Counted from the stretch's first letter, positions 53,057-62,576 are shown. The stretch: 64,000 bases of DNA from Nocardia alni (GCF_019038435.1 NZ_JAGPOX010000036.1:1-64000); one strand, 5' to 3'. Notes: generated from the sequence alone by a model not told the origin. Made by a program: numbers and translations.

Positions 53057-54931
53057 ATGTTGTTGCAGCGCTTGACCGCGTATGCCGACGAGCATCGCGG
53101 TGACATCCCCCCGTTTCATCGGGAGCGTGAATTCCGTTGGAAGGTAGACATTCCCGCTGCGGGGGGTCGCATCACCGGGCCGCCGGTCCTCGAGCCGGTG
53201 CGGGATGTCGACAAACCTGCCCGCGGCGTGGTGCACACGGTGCCCGCGTCGACGCGGACCGTGGCAGTGGCACCGCAGCTCGCGGCTGATGACGTGCAGT
53301 ACGTGTTGGGCTGGGGTGATGACACGACCCAGTCGGCGAGGGTCACGCAATGCCATGCCGCGTTCGTCGAGTTGACCCGGGAATGGGCCGCGACGATACC
53401 GGTCGCGCAGGACGGTGTTCCGCACGTCCTGGTGGAGCTGTACAGGTCCGGGGCGCTCGCGAAAATTGATCGGCCGCAGGAGATTCGCGCCAAGGACGGG
53501 GTCGTGCTCGCGGTGAACGGGCAATTCGCCTATCGCAGTCCGAGCGCGGCCGGATTCTGGAAGACCCAAGTCGGGCAGCGCAAGGGGAGCGGGCGGTCGG
53601 GCCGGTGTCTGGTGTGCGGGACCTGCGGGGCGTTGGCGAACACGATCCCGGGTAAGGTGCCCGCCGCTCTCGTACCGGGAGCCAGCAACGACGCGGCATT
53701 GGTCAGCGTGAACGAGCGGGTGTTCGGTTACGACTTGGTTGCTCAGTTGACCCACACACCGATCTGCCTGTCGTGCGCTGATGACGTAATGGTCGGGTTG
53801 ACCGGCGTCCTGTCCTCGAAGCACAGGCTCACACTGGAGGGACAGGACACTCGACTGGCCTGGTGGGTGACCGATACCGACGAGAGCGACCAGATGGATC
53901 TGGTCATGGAACCGGACCCGGCCCAGGTCGACGCCTTTTTCGCTGCGCTACCACAGGCGCGGGAGCGCACATCGCGGTTGAAGGGCCGGTTCTGCTGGCT
54001 GGCGGTCGGCGGAAACGTCGCTCGGATCATGGTCCGAGAATGGATCGACATCGCATTGACCAGCAAGAATCACAATGTCGTCGACCACGACAGCAATATC
54101 GTGGCCTGGTTCGCCGATCACAAGAACACCCCTCGCCGCACGACACCGGTGCGGCTACGAGACGGACGTGATCTTCCCGCGGGACAGTGGCTGCACAGTC
54201 CGGTGGCACTGGCGGCGTGCTTGGGCCGATGGGACGAGACGACGGGTCGCTATCGCCCGTTCGGTGCCAGGAACACGGATCGGCCCGAGCAGGCCCTGAA
54301 TCAAATCCTTCGGGCTGCCGTGCTCAACGAACCGGTTCCAGCCGCTATGCGAGCCCACCTGATCCACCGTGTCCGCAACGACGGGCACATCGACGACCTG
54401 CGAGCCAGCCTGGTCCGGCTCGCCCTGAGTCGTCGTCCGAACAAACCGAAAGGAACCTCCGTACCAATGTCCCTGGATGAGACATGCACTGAGACTGCCT
54501 ATCTGGCTGGCCGCTTGTTCGCGGTGATGGAGCATGCCCAGCGAGATGCACACTACAAGACGCGTCGGACTTCGCAATCTGACTCTGCGGCAACCGAATC
54601 CGACAGCGATGCGGAACAGGAGCAGAACCAGCGGCGCGAGGTGAACAGCTCTTTCGGAGATAAGTTCCGGCGCCGCGCCTGTGAAACACCCCGGCCGATC
54701 CTGACGCAGGGCTGGAAGGACTCCGCCGCATGGCTGACCAAGATCCGGCGCCATCAGGGCGAAGCCCTCGCGCGCTGGCACCAGAACCGGCTGACCGACC
54801 TGTACGAGAAATGCGATGGCATCCGAGGGGTTCCGTTGCGCAGCAGCTTGACCCAACAAGAGCACTTCATCCTCGGCTACCACCACCAGTTGGCCTACCG
54901 GACCACCAAGAACACCGCCGCTGAGGCGTGA
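53057..54931 (+). CDS. cas8c: Cas8c (Csd1), large subunit of type I-C Cascade
   Basis: The 624-residue protein starts immediately after the cas5 stop (TGAATG). The N-terminus LLQRLTAYADEH, the segment YVLGWGDD, and two Cys pairs (CLVCGTC and CLSC) are typical of Csd1. A charged, Ser/Glu-rich insert (about 510-540) is present, and the C-terminus is conserved (HFILGYHHQLAYRT). Cas8c recognises the PAM and positions Cas3. Confidence 0.92.
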   Translation: MLLQRLTAYADEHRGDIPPFHREREFRWKVDIPAAGGRITGPPVLEPVRDVDKPARGVVHTVPASTRTVAVAPQLAADDVQYVLGWGDDTTQSARVTQCHAAFVELTREWAATIPVAQDGVPHVLVELYRSGALAKIDRPQEIRAKDGVVLAVNGQFAYRSPSAAGFWKTQVGQRKGSGRSGRCLVCGTCGALANTIPGKVPAALVPGASNDAALVSVNERVFGYDLVAQLTHTPICLSCADDVMVGLTGVLSSKHRLTLEGQDTRLAWWVTDTDESDQMDLVMEPDPAQVDAFFAALPQARERTSRLKGRFCWLAVGGNVARIMVREWIDIALTSKNHNVVDHDSNIVAWFADHKNTPRRTTPVRLRDGRDLPAGQWLHSPVALAACLGRWDETTGRYRPFGARNTDRPEQALNQILRAAVLNEPVPAAMRAHLIHRVRNDGHIDDLRASLVRLALSRRPNKPKGTSVPMSLDETCTETAYLAGRLFAVMEHAQRDAHYKTRRTSQSDSAATESDSDAEQEQNQRREVNSSFGDKFRRRACETPRPILTQGWKDSAAWLTKIRRHQGEALARWHQNRLTDLYEKCDGIRGVPLRSSLTQQEHFILGYHHQLAYRTTKNTAAEA

Positions 54932-54960
54932 GTTTTCATCAACGAAAGGATCGCTCTCCC

Positions 54961-55920
54961 ATGACCACTACGGTCACCGCGCACCTCAATCCTGCTGTGC
55001 GCCACGACATGGTGTACCTGTTCGACGTCACCGACGGAAACCCGAACGGTGACCCCGACGCCGGAAACCAGCCCCGCACAGATATTTTCACCGGCCACGG
55101 CCTGGTCACCGACGTGTGCTTGAAACGCAAGATCCGCGACAGCCTCGCTCTGATCGCCGCAGACAACCCCCGCTACGGCATCTTCGTCCAAGCTGGACAC
55201 GCGTTGAACACCCGCCTGAAGGAGTCGTTGACAGCCACCGGGATCGATACGACGCCAGCCAAACCGCCGAAGGACACCAAGAAGAACGGCAGGCAGCAAA
55301 CGAAACTCACTGCGGAACAGGCCCAGACCGCGCGAGCATGGCTGTGCGACCGGTACGCCGACATCCGGCTGTTCGGCGGTGTGCTGTCCACCGGCGACAC
55401 CAACGCGCTGGGCAGCATCCGGGGACCGCTGCAGCTGGGCATGGCCCGCTCCATCGACCCGATCCTGCCGACCGAGCACGCGATCACCCGGGTCACCCAG
55501 ACCCGTAGCGAAGACATCGAGGCCGGCGAATCCACCGAGATGGGCTCGAAATGGACTGTGCCATACGGGCTGTACAAGGTGGAAATCACCTACTCCGCCG
55601 CCCGTGGCCAGCAAACCGGCGTGGACGAGAAGGATTTCGAGCTGCTCTACCAGGTGCTGGAAATGATGTTCGACCACGACGCCTCGGCGACGCGCGGACG
55701 GATGACCGCCCGCGGTCTGCACGTGTTCAGTCACGACAACGCCTTCGGCAACGCCCCCAACAAGAAACTGTTCGACCTGATCCACGTCGAACCCGCCACC
55801 GTCCCGGATACTCGGCCCGCCGAGGACTGGGCCCCACGTCGATTCACCGACTACACCGTCGCCACGGTCGACACCGACCGGCTTCCGACCGGTGTGACCT
55901 ACACCCCGGTCTTCAACTGA
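54961..55920 (+). CDS. cas7: Cas7 (Csd2), backbone subunit of type I-C Cascade
   Basis: ATG 54961 follows AACGAAAGGAT. The 319-residue product has DVTDGNPNGDPDAGNQPRTD, GLVTDVCLKRKIRDSL, RLFGGVLSTGDTNALGSIRGPLQ and HVFSHDNAFGNAPNKKLFDL, all Csd2 signatures. Several copies coat the crRNA spacer. It is separated by 29 bases from cas8c and 6 bases from cas4. Confidence 0.95.
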   Translation: MTTTVTAHLNPAVRHDMVYLFDVTDGNPNGDPDAGNQPRTDIFTGHGLVTDVCLKRKIRDSLALIAADNPRYGIFVQAGHALNTRLKESLTATGIDTTPAKPPKDTKKNGRQQTKLTAEQAQTARAWLCDRYADIRLFGGVLSTGDTNALGSIRGPLQLGMARSIDPILPTEHAITRVTQTRSEDIEAGESTEMGSKWTVPYGLYKVEITYSAARGQQTGVDEKDFELLYQVLEMMFDHDASATRGRMTARGLHVFSHDNAFGNAPNKKLFDLIHVEPATVPDTRPAEDWAPRRFTDYTVATVDTDRLPTGVTYTPVFN

Positions 55921-55926
55921 TCGGGC

Positions 55927-56561
55927 ATGAACAAACCTCACCCGCCCGGTGACCGGTGGAGCGTGCCGATCTCCGCGATCGAGCACTACGGGTACTGTCC
56001 GCGCCAAGCGGTATTGATATGGCAGGAATCGTATTTCGAGTCCAACCTCGACACTGTGCGAGGCGATCTCGCCCACGAGGCCGTCGACCGGGGCGGCACA
56101 CTCACCGGACGGGCCGGTGCACGCATCTGGCGGTCGCTGCCCGTACACAGTGACGCGCTCGGGGTGCACGGTGTCTGTGACACCGTGCACCGCTCACGAG
56201 ACGGACTGATCCCTGTCGAACACAAATCAGGCCGCTACACCCCGGCGGACCTGCCGACCTGCAAGTGGCCGCTCAAGTGCTGTGTCTGCGTGAGATGTTC
56301 AACCGGCCTGTCCCGCACGGTGAGTTATTCACCGGCAAAGACCGGCGCCGCCACCTGATCACCGTCGACGATGAGCTGACAGCAGCCCTCCAGCGGGCAG
56401 TGGATCATCTCCGTCAACTGATCGAGCACTCCAGTATGCCTCGCCCGGTCCATGACAACCGTTGCCGCCGATGCTCATTGCGCCCCGGATGCCTACCAGA
56501 AACCGCCGGTCGACGTATCGACCTGTTCACACCGCGCCCACTTCGAGACACCGATGACTGA
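55927..56561 (+). pseudogene. cas4: Cas4 nuclease gene interrupted by a single-base frameshift
   Basis: The 5' part encodes a Cas4 start (SAIEHYGYCPRQAVLIWQES, HGVCDTVH, IPVEHKSGRY) in the frame of 55927 and stops at 56358 after a wrong-frame tail. The 3' part (QVAAQVLCLREMFNRPVPHG, CRRCSLRPGCLPE) continues in the -1 frame to 56561. The switch is near 56257-56261 (ACCTGC). One extra C, giving ACC CTG CAA, would restore a normal Cas4 of about 211 residues with all four cluster Cys and the catalytic VEHKSG. Either cas4 is recently inactivated, a sequencing error is present, or a -1 ribosomal shift is used. The 3' end overlaps cas1 by 8 bases. Confidence 0.88.
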
Positions 56562-57570
56562 ACTGCTCAAAACCCTGTACGTGACAACCCCAGGCACCAG
56601 CCTTCACCTGGACGGCGACGCCCTGCGCGTCTATCACCCCGATCGGCCCGGTCGACAGCTTTTCCCGCTCGTGCGGCTCGACCACCTGGTCGTGTTCAAC
56701 GGTGTCACCGTCACCGACGACTTGATGCACCGCTGCGCCGCGGATGGGCGCGGTGTCACCTGGTTGACCCGCAACGGGAAATTCCTGGCACGTGTCGGCG
56801 GACCCCGAACCGGCAATCCGCACCTGCGCATTCAACAGGTACGCGCTCACGACGACACCGACCGACGCCTCTCCATTGCCAAGTCCATGGTCGCCGGCAA
56901 ACTGCACAATTATCGCGACCTACTGCTGCGCGCTGCCCGCGATCTCACCGGATCACGCCAAGCCCAGCTGCGCGACATCGCCCAAACCCACGCCACCGCA
57001 TTGACCGCGCTGGCCGACGGCACCAACCTCGATGAAGTCCGGGGCATTGAAGGCCGAGCCGCCCGCGACTACTTCCAAGCCCTACCCACCCTCACCCCTG
57101 CGGCCCGCGCCGGCCGCAGCCGACGACCACCGACCGACTCGTTCAACTGCCTGCTGTCGTTCGGATACGGACTGCTGCGAGCCGCAGTACACGGAGCGAT
57201 CGAACAAGTCGAACTCGACCCGTACATCGGATACCTCCACGGCGTCCGTCCGGCCAAACCAGCACTGGCCCTTGATCTTATGGAAGAATTCCGGCCCCTG
57301 CTGGTCGACCGCTTCGTGTTGACCCTGTTCAACCGAGACCAGATCAAACCCGACCACACCGAAACCCTGCCCGGCGCACAGGTGCAACTCACCGATACCG
57401 GCCGCAAACTCTTCCTCGAACAATGGTCCACCGCCCGGGAACGGACCTGGCACCACGCCTACCTCGACCAAAGCATCCCAGCAAGCCTGCTCCCACTGAC
57501 CCAGGCCCGACTACTCGCCCGACACTTGCGCGGCGACACCGACACTTGCACCCCGTGGACGGTGTCGTAA
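56554..57570 (+). CDS. cas1: Cas1 adaptation integrase, type I-C
   Basis: ATG 56554 lies inside the end of cas4 and gives 338 residues. The active site residues are in VRGIEGRAARDYF (Glu), YIGYLHG (His) and LALDLMEEFRPLLVDRF (Asp/Glu). The N-terminal beta domain begins LLKTLYVTTPGTSLHLDGD. Cas1 with Cas2, and normally Cas4, inserts new spacers at the leader end of the arrays. Its stop overlaps cas2 by 1 base. Confidence 0.95.
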   Translation: MTELLKTLYVTTPGTSLHLDGDALRVYHPDRPGRQLFPLVRLDHLVVFNGVTVTDDLMHRCAADGRGVTWLTRNGKFLARVGGPRTGNPHLRIQQVRAHDDTDRRLSIAKSMVAGKLHNYRDLLLRAARDLTGSRQAQLRDIAQTHATALTALADGTNLDEVRGIEGRAARDYFQALPTLTPAARAGRSRRPPTDSFNCLLSFGYGLLRAAVHGAIEQVELDPYIGYLHGVRPAKPALALDLMEEFRPLLVDRFVLTLFNRDQIKPDHTETLPGAQVQLTDTGRKLFLEQWSTARERTWHHAYLDQSIPASLLPLTQARLLARHLRGDTDTCTPWTVS

Positions 57571-57860
57571 TGGAATTACTCATCACCTACGACGTCGAGA
57601 CCACCACGCCCGAGGGAGCCCGCCGCCTGCGCCGAGTCGCCAAGATCTGCGAAGGCTACGGCCACCGCGTCCAACAATCCGTCTTCGAAATCACCTGCAA
57701 CCCCACCGACCGACTCAAAATCGAAGCAGCCCTAGCCAAAACCATCGCCCCCGCCCTCGACAGCATACGCATCTACCAGCTGGACAAAGGCACCTTCGAC
57801 ACCGCCCGCCACCTCGGCGCCGCCATCACCCCACCGCACAACACACCACTCGTCCTATAA
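57570..57860 (+). CDS. cas2: Cas2 adaptation protein
   Basis: The ATG at 57570 shares its A with the cas1 stop TAA. The 96-residue product has the ferredoxin-like start MELLITYDVETTTPEGARRL, RVAKICEGYGHRVQQSVFEI, and the C-terminal strand SIRIYQLDKG. Size and motifs are normal. The array 4 leader begins 3 bases after the stop. Confidence 0.95.
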   Translation: MELLITYDVETTTPEGARRLRRVAKICEGYGHRVQQSVFEITCNPTDRLKIEAALAKTIAPALDSIRIYQLDKGTFDTARHLGAAITPPHNTPLVL

Positions 57861-57863
57861 CCC

Positions 57864-57994
57864 GGTTCGGAACCCCAAGTGCGACAAAAGTGCCAGGAAG
57901 GTTCCGAACCGGTGATCAGGACAAACGCTGTCTGTCTCAGCACGATCGGAGTCACAGAACATACTGAAAGACAAGAAACTGCAGGTCATCCAGG
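57864..57994 (+). promoter_or_regulatory. Leader of CRISPR array 4 with conserved inverted-repeat motif
   Basis: GGTTCGGAACC (57864-57874) and GGTTCCGAACC (57900-57910) are exact reverse complements, and the first repeat follows after exactly 84 bases. The bases between the arms differ from the other three leaders (AAAAGTGCC), so the arms and spacing are what is conserved. Confidence 0.8.
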
Positions 57995-58656
57995 GCAGCG
58001 CCGGACGTTCGCGTCCGGCGGGAGTCTCAACGGTTTCGTCAAGGACGATGCCGATCTCTCGCCAGAGCAGCGCCGGACGTTCGCGTCCGGCGGGAGTCTC
58101 AACACCTACGGCAACGGGACGACGACACCAACGATCTCGGGCAGCGCCGGACGTTCGCGTCCGGCGGGAGTCTCAACAGCATTCCCTGGTAGGCGATGGC
58201 TCCGCTCTGCTGCGAGTGCAGCGCCGGACGTTCGCGTCCGGCGGGAGTCTCAACCTGCCGTACGGCGCGAACCTCCACGACCTCAACTACGCAGCGCCGG
58301 ACGTTCGCGTCCGGCGGGAGTCTCAACTCGCCGGGCGGCACGACCAGTAACACGGTCAGCCGGGAGTCTCAACAGCTGCGCGTCCTCGAGAGTGAGACCG
58401 CCCTGACGCAGCGCCGGACGTTCGCGTCCGGCGGGAGTCTCAACATCGGTGGCGGGGAAACCTTGGCTGGCCTCCTGACGCAGCGCCGGACGTTCGCATC
58501 CGGCGGGAGTCTCAACGGCCGCCCGCGCCTTCTGCGCGAGGCAGAACGCGGCCGCAGCGCCGGACGTTCGCGTCCGGCGGGAGTCTCAACAACGTCCGGC
58601 CGTCATCCTGAAGCGACGCGCGTTCGCCGGCAGCGCCGGACGTTCGCGCCCGGTTA
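57995..58656 (+). CRISPR. CRISPR array 4: 10 repeat units including one deleted and one truncated copy
   Basis: Repeats share the GCAGCGCCGG start and GCCGGAC/GTCCGGC stem but end GGGAGTCTCAAC. Full copies start at 57995, 58067, 58141, 58218, 58291, 58408, 58480 and 58554. A partial copy (CGGGAGTCTCAAC) ends at 58373, where an internal deletion removed the 5' part of the repeat. The last copy (58630-58656) is cut after the stem (CGCGCCCGGTTAA). Spacers are mostly 34-40 bases. The array ends 12 bases before the relaxase stop codon. Confidence 0.96.
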
Positions 58657-58667
58657 ATCGGGTTGGC

Positions 58668-61600
58668 TTAGATGGAGCGTCGGCGTCGAGATTGCCGCTG
58701 TTGTATTCGTCGATGGCGGGCTCGGTTAACTGATGCTGGTTGCGGGGTGTCTGATGTCGGCGGCCGGGCAGGCGTGTGGTGTGGTGTGGTCGGCGTGCTG
58801 GCGCGGGGATCGGGACAGGAGTCGGCCACCGACAGGATTTGTTGGTCGGTGGTTGCCTGGATGCGGTGTCTGAGCTGTTCGGCGTATGCGGCGAGTGCCG
58901 TGTCCTGGCCCGGGTGAGCTGGGGGTACGGGACGGGATCGGCCGCCGAATGGGACGTCTCGCGACGCGCGGAACGGTCCAGGCGATGTCGCCGAGGTGGC
59001 TGACGAGCTGAGAGCGGCAGCGAGGGTGAACGCATCAGCGGGTTGCAAGTCGGTCAGTGTTTCGGTGGATACCGGCACTGTCGAAGGTACTGGGGGTGGC
59101 AGGTGATTCTGGATCCATCGGTCGGCGCGGGCGCGTAGTACGGCGGCGGTGTCGTGGGCGTTGACGAGTGATTCTCCGAGGTCTTGATAGTGGTTGGTGG
59201 CGATCGCCGCGACGAGCTGACCGGTATCGAGCGTGTGTGCGTCGGCGAGGGCGATGGTGTCCTTGAGGTTCTGGAATTGCGGTGAGGCGGCGGCTTCGTG
59301 GAGGAACACGGCGGGTAGGGCGCGGTCGAGCAGGTGGGTGGCGCGGGCGTCGGCGAGTTGCTGGTAGACCTCGGTGTAGGCGGTGCGGGCACGGCGGTCG
59401 GCGTTGGTTTGCTCGGCGCGCATGACGTCGATCGCGGACAGGTTGTCGTCTTGGCGGGCGAGGACTTTGGTGAACATGGTGAGGGGTGTGAGGGGGTCGT
59501 CGGGTTGTTGGTCGCCGGTGATGTCTAGGAGTTGGTCGGTGGCCAGGTAGATGCGATTGAGCAGGCGGGCTCGGGTGAGTCCGACGTAGGCCAGTGCGCG
59601 GCCGAAGGTGGCGTCCATAAGTAGGTAGGCGTGGTCGACGGTGGATCCTTGGGCGCGGTGAATGGTTGTGGCGTAGCCGAGTTCGACGTTGTCGGTGATG
59701 TAGTCGGCGGGCAGGTGGACGGTGCCCCGGTGGCCGATGCCGGTCGCTGTGAGCGAGCCGTCGGGGTGGATTGTGCGGATCTTCCATAGGTCGCCGTTGT
59801 CGATTCCGGCGCCGTGGCGTGGGCCGCCGGTGACGCGCAGGGCGGGGTTGTTGAGGCGAGTGACGATGGTGTCGCCGGGATATCCAGTGTGTTTGTCGGA
59901 CAACGGGACCGAGGGGCCGGTGGTGGTGATGCGGCCGGTGGCGGTGTGGGCGGCTTGGGCGCCGGTGTTGAGTGCGGCGACGTTGTCGAGGGTGGCGGCG
60001 ATCATGATGGAGGAGATGCCGTGGGCGGTGTCGTGCAGGTGGGCGGTGAGGATGTCGGCGCGGAGTTGATGGCTCGTCCCGTGGGTGACGCGGCCGTTCT
60101 CGTCGTAGAACTCCCACGCCCTCAGCGTGTTTCCGGCGCGGACGGCGAGCGTGGCGGCGGACTCGGCGGGGTCGGTGAACCGGACCAGGCGGTGCAGATG
60201 CGGGGTGCGGGTGTCGCGGGCGAGAGTGCGCAGGATCCCACCAGCTTCGACGGCGGAGAGCTGTTCGGGGTCACCGATGCACCGCACGGTCGCGCCATGG
60301 TGGCGGGCGAGGGTCAGGACGGCGTCCAGGTCGGCAGTGGCGGCCATGGCGGCTTCGTCGATGAGGATCATCGTGCCGGGGGACAGGCCGGTGGGGCGGC
60401 CGTGCTGGGCTTGGGTGAGGAGTTTGGCGATGGTTTTGGCCGGGAGACCGAGTTCGGTACCGAGTTTGCGTGCGGCTGAAGCGGAGGGTGCCAGGGCGAT
60501 GACGCCGCGGCCGGTGGCCTGCCAGGCGTCGACGACGGGCTTCATGGCGGTGGTTTTGCCCGAGCCGGCCGGACCGATCGCGACCGACAGCAGCATGCCA
60601 TTGGTGCACAGGTAGCGGGCGATCGCGCGCTGTTCGTCGTCCAGGCGCAGACTGTGGGACTGTTGGATCCGGTCGATGGCCTGCTCGACGATGGCGACGG
60701 GAATGGATTCGGCGGTGGGTGTTTTCGCGGCGTCCAGCAGACGGGTTTCGGTGTTCAAGACCGCCCGGGAGGTGTAGCGGGTGGCGCCGGTGACGGTGAA
60801 CACCGATTCGCCGCTGCGGCGGGCCACGGCCGCCGGGATGAGGTCGGGTTCGACGGTCAGTTGCAGCGATAGTTGGTCGCGTACCAGTGTGGTGATTTCC
60901 TCGACGGCTGCGCGGTGGTCGGTGTCGGTGGCGAACTCGCAGAGCCCGATGCGATCCTCGACCGCGGAGCGGATATTCGCCTCGGTCCAGGTGGCACGCC
61001 GGCGCGCGACGGTATCGAGGACTTCCAGCGAAAGGGGGTGCGGGTCATAGACACTGCGCTGTAGCGCGCGATGGGCGGCGTCGATCCACTTGAGCAGATC
61101 ACGGGTGGGTGTGCGCGACAACAGCGTGCGGACCGCGGTGTGTGCGTGGCGGCGTTGTGCCAGGCTGTCGAACAGGCAGGCATTGAGGCGATCGGTTATC
61201 CGGGCGTCGAGTTCGGCGTGGGTGGCGGCAGTCAGGCCGGTGACCCCGCCGAGGTCGACGCCGACCGCGACGGCGATATCGGTGAGCGCGAACGGTGTGG
61301 GCTGAGGGGCGGTGTGCTCGGCGAGCAGGTCGGCGATGAACTGCACACCCGTGCGCCCGTCGCCGAGAAGCACACAGGCGCGATCATCCCACTCGGTGAG
61401 CATGTCTCGCAACGCTTTCGGCAGCGGCTTGGCATGCCGGGTTTCCAGAGTGGCCTGCTGCGCGAGCTTGTATTGGGTGATCGTGGACGGGGTGTGCCCA
61501 TGCACGGTGCGATACTTGGCGACGAGTTGTTCGGTGCGGGCGATGATGTCGGGGGTGCGGGAGAACTCGGTGGTAATCGCGTCCTGGATCCCGACCACTT

Positions 61601-62576
61601 CCAGCACAGGCTGCTTACCCCGACCGCGGGCACGCGCTTCGAACTTGAAGCCGACGTTGCGACGGATCTTCCCCACGACGGTGGCGTTGTACCGGCACGA
61701 CAGCGACACGGCGGAGGCGAACAGCGGCCGCGCATCCAGGGCGGACCATTTCCCGTCGACGCCGAGAACCTTGCCGGAAATAACCGAATGGGTGTGCAGA
61801 TTCAAGTCGCCGACGCGATTGTCGAAGTGCTCGAACGCCGCGATGACGAGCCCTTCGGCGTCGATCTGCTGCACCCCGTTACGTCCGCGGCGGGTCACCG
61901 AACACTGGGATTCGGCCCACGCCAACGTTTCCCGCACCGCCTCGCGGTGACAGCGCAGAATCTGTGTGCGGATCTCCTCGGAGCCCAGGCCCCACAGGAT
62001 CGAGATCGACTTGGGTGGGGTGAATACGCAGTCGAACCCAGCGACGGCCTTGCGCGAGTCGGCCTTCTCGGTGGCGAGAGCGGTCTCGATCTCCACGCGG
62101 CTCGGATCCCGGCCCAGGGTCGCGGTGAGGTGGGCGCGGGCAGCATGACTGCGCAGCGAGGTGCGCTCGTCCCAGGTCGGGCGCCGCCGCTCGGCGAGGG
62201 TGAATTCCTCGACCGCGCGGTCGTAAAGGTCGTTGATCGGCGAGGGCCGGGTGGTGTATTCGGCGAACGCATTACCGAGTTTTGCGGCGTCGATCGCCTG
62301 CCGCACAGATTTCCCGGCAGCGATTTCACGAGCGATGATGTCATTGGCTTGCGGATGCAAACCTTCACCGAACAAGGCCGCCATCTCCGCCTCGGACACC
62401 CCACCGGCGAGCCCTAATTTCTCCGCACCCGCACCCGTCCAGATACCAGGCGGAGTGCCGGTGTCGACGTAATAGTCGGTGAGATCCCGAGTCCGGTCAC
62501 GGACACGGTCGCCGCTGGCCACCTGACTGGTCAGGTACAGGTAGCCGTCTCCGGCGTGCAAGCGGTGAATCGTCAT
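58668..62576 (-). CDS. MobF-family conjugative relaxase-helicase (TrwC/TraI-like)
   Basis: ATG 62576 gives 1302 residues beginning MTIHRLHAGDGYLYLTSQVA. The relaxase domain has the catalytic tyrosines in LTDYYVDTGTPPGIWTG and the three-His motif in HFDNRVGDLNLHTHSVIS. The helicase half has Walker A GPAGSGKTT, the ILIDEAAM box and ELGYATTIHRAQGSTVDH plus YVGLTRAR. The last about 150 residues are a low-complexity basic tail ending RRIQQRQSRRRRS. It nicks the transfer origin and unwinds DNA, and should partner with the VirD4-like ATPase at 11.1 kb. Confidence 0.92.
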   Translation of the reverse strand: MTIHRLHAGDGYLYLTSQVASGDRVRDRTRDLTDYYVDTGTPPGIWTGAGAEKLGLAGGVSEAEMAALFGEGLHPQANDIIAREIAAGKSVRQAIDAAKLGNAFAEYTTRPSPINDLYDRAVEEFTLAERRRPTWDERTSLRSHAARAHLTATLGRDPSRVEIETALATEKADSRKAVAGFDCVFTPPKSISILWGLGSEEIRTQILRCHREAVRETLAWAESQCSVTRRGRNGVQQIDAEGLVIAAFEHFDNRVGDLNLHTHSVISGKVLGVDGKWSALDARPLFASAVSLSCRYNATVVGKIRRNVGFKFEARARGRGKQPVLEVVGIQDAITTEFSRTPDIIARTEQLVAKYRTVHGHTPSTITQYKLAQQATLETRHAKPLPKALRDMLTEWDDRACVLLGDGRTGVQFIADLLAEHTAPQPTPFALTDIAVAVGVDLGGVTGLTAATHAELDARITDRLNACLFDSLAQRRHAHTAVRTLLSRTPTRDLLKWIDAAHRALQRSVYDPHPLSLEVLDTVARRRATWTEANIRSAVEDRIGLCEFATDTDHRAAVEEITTLVRDQLSLQLTVEPDLIPAAVARRSGESVFTVTGATRYTSRAVLNTETRLLDAAKTPTAESIPVAIVEQAIDRIQQSHSLRLDDEQRAIARYLCTNGMLLSVAIGPAGSGKTTAMKPVVDAWQATGRGVIALAPSASAARKLGTELGLPAKTIAKLLTQAQHGRPTGLSPGTMILIDEAAMAATADLDAVLTLARHHGATVRCIGDPEQLSAVEAGGILRTLARDTRTPHLHRLVRFTDPAESAATLAVRAGNTLRAWEFYDENGRVTHGTSHQLRADILTAHLHDTAHGISSIMIAATLDNVAALNTGAQAAHTATGRITTTGPSVPLSDKHTGYPGDTIVTRLNNPALRVTGGPRHGAGIDNGDLWKIRTIHPDGSLTATGIGHRGTVHLPADYITDNVELGYATTIHRAQGSTVDHAYLLMDATFGRALAYVGLTRARLLNRIYLATDQLLDITGDQQPDDPLTPLTMFTKVLARQDDNLSAIDVMRAEQTNADRRARTAYTEVYQQLADARATHLLDRALPAVFLHEAAASPQFQNLKDTIALADAHTLDTGQLVAAIATNHYQDLGESLVNAHDTAAVLRARADRWIQNHLPPPVPSTVPVSTETLTDLQPADAFTLAAALSSSATSATSPGPFRASRDVPFGGRSRPVPPAHPGQDTALAAYAEQLRHRIQATTDQQILSVADSCPDPRASTPTTPHHTPARPPTSDTPQPASVNRARHRRIQQRQSRRRRSI

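Noticed and set aside
17637-58656. Self-targeting spacers against genes in this window
   Set aside because: I compared a few spacers by eye and found no matches; this is not exhaustive, so no claim is made.
59035-60117. 360-residue minus-strand frame within the relaxase gene
   Set aside because: Extreme Arg/Pro/His content and complete overlap with the helicase half of the relaxase show it is a shadow frame.
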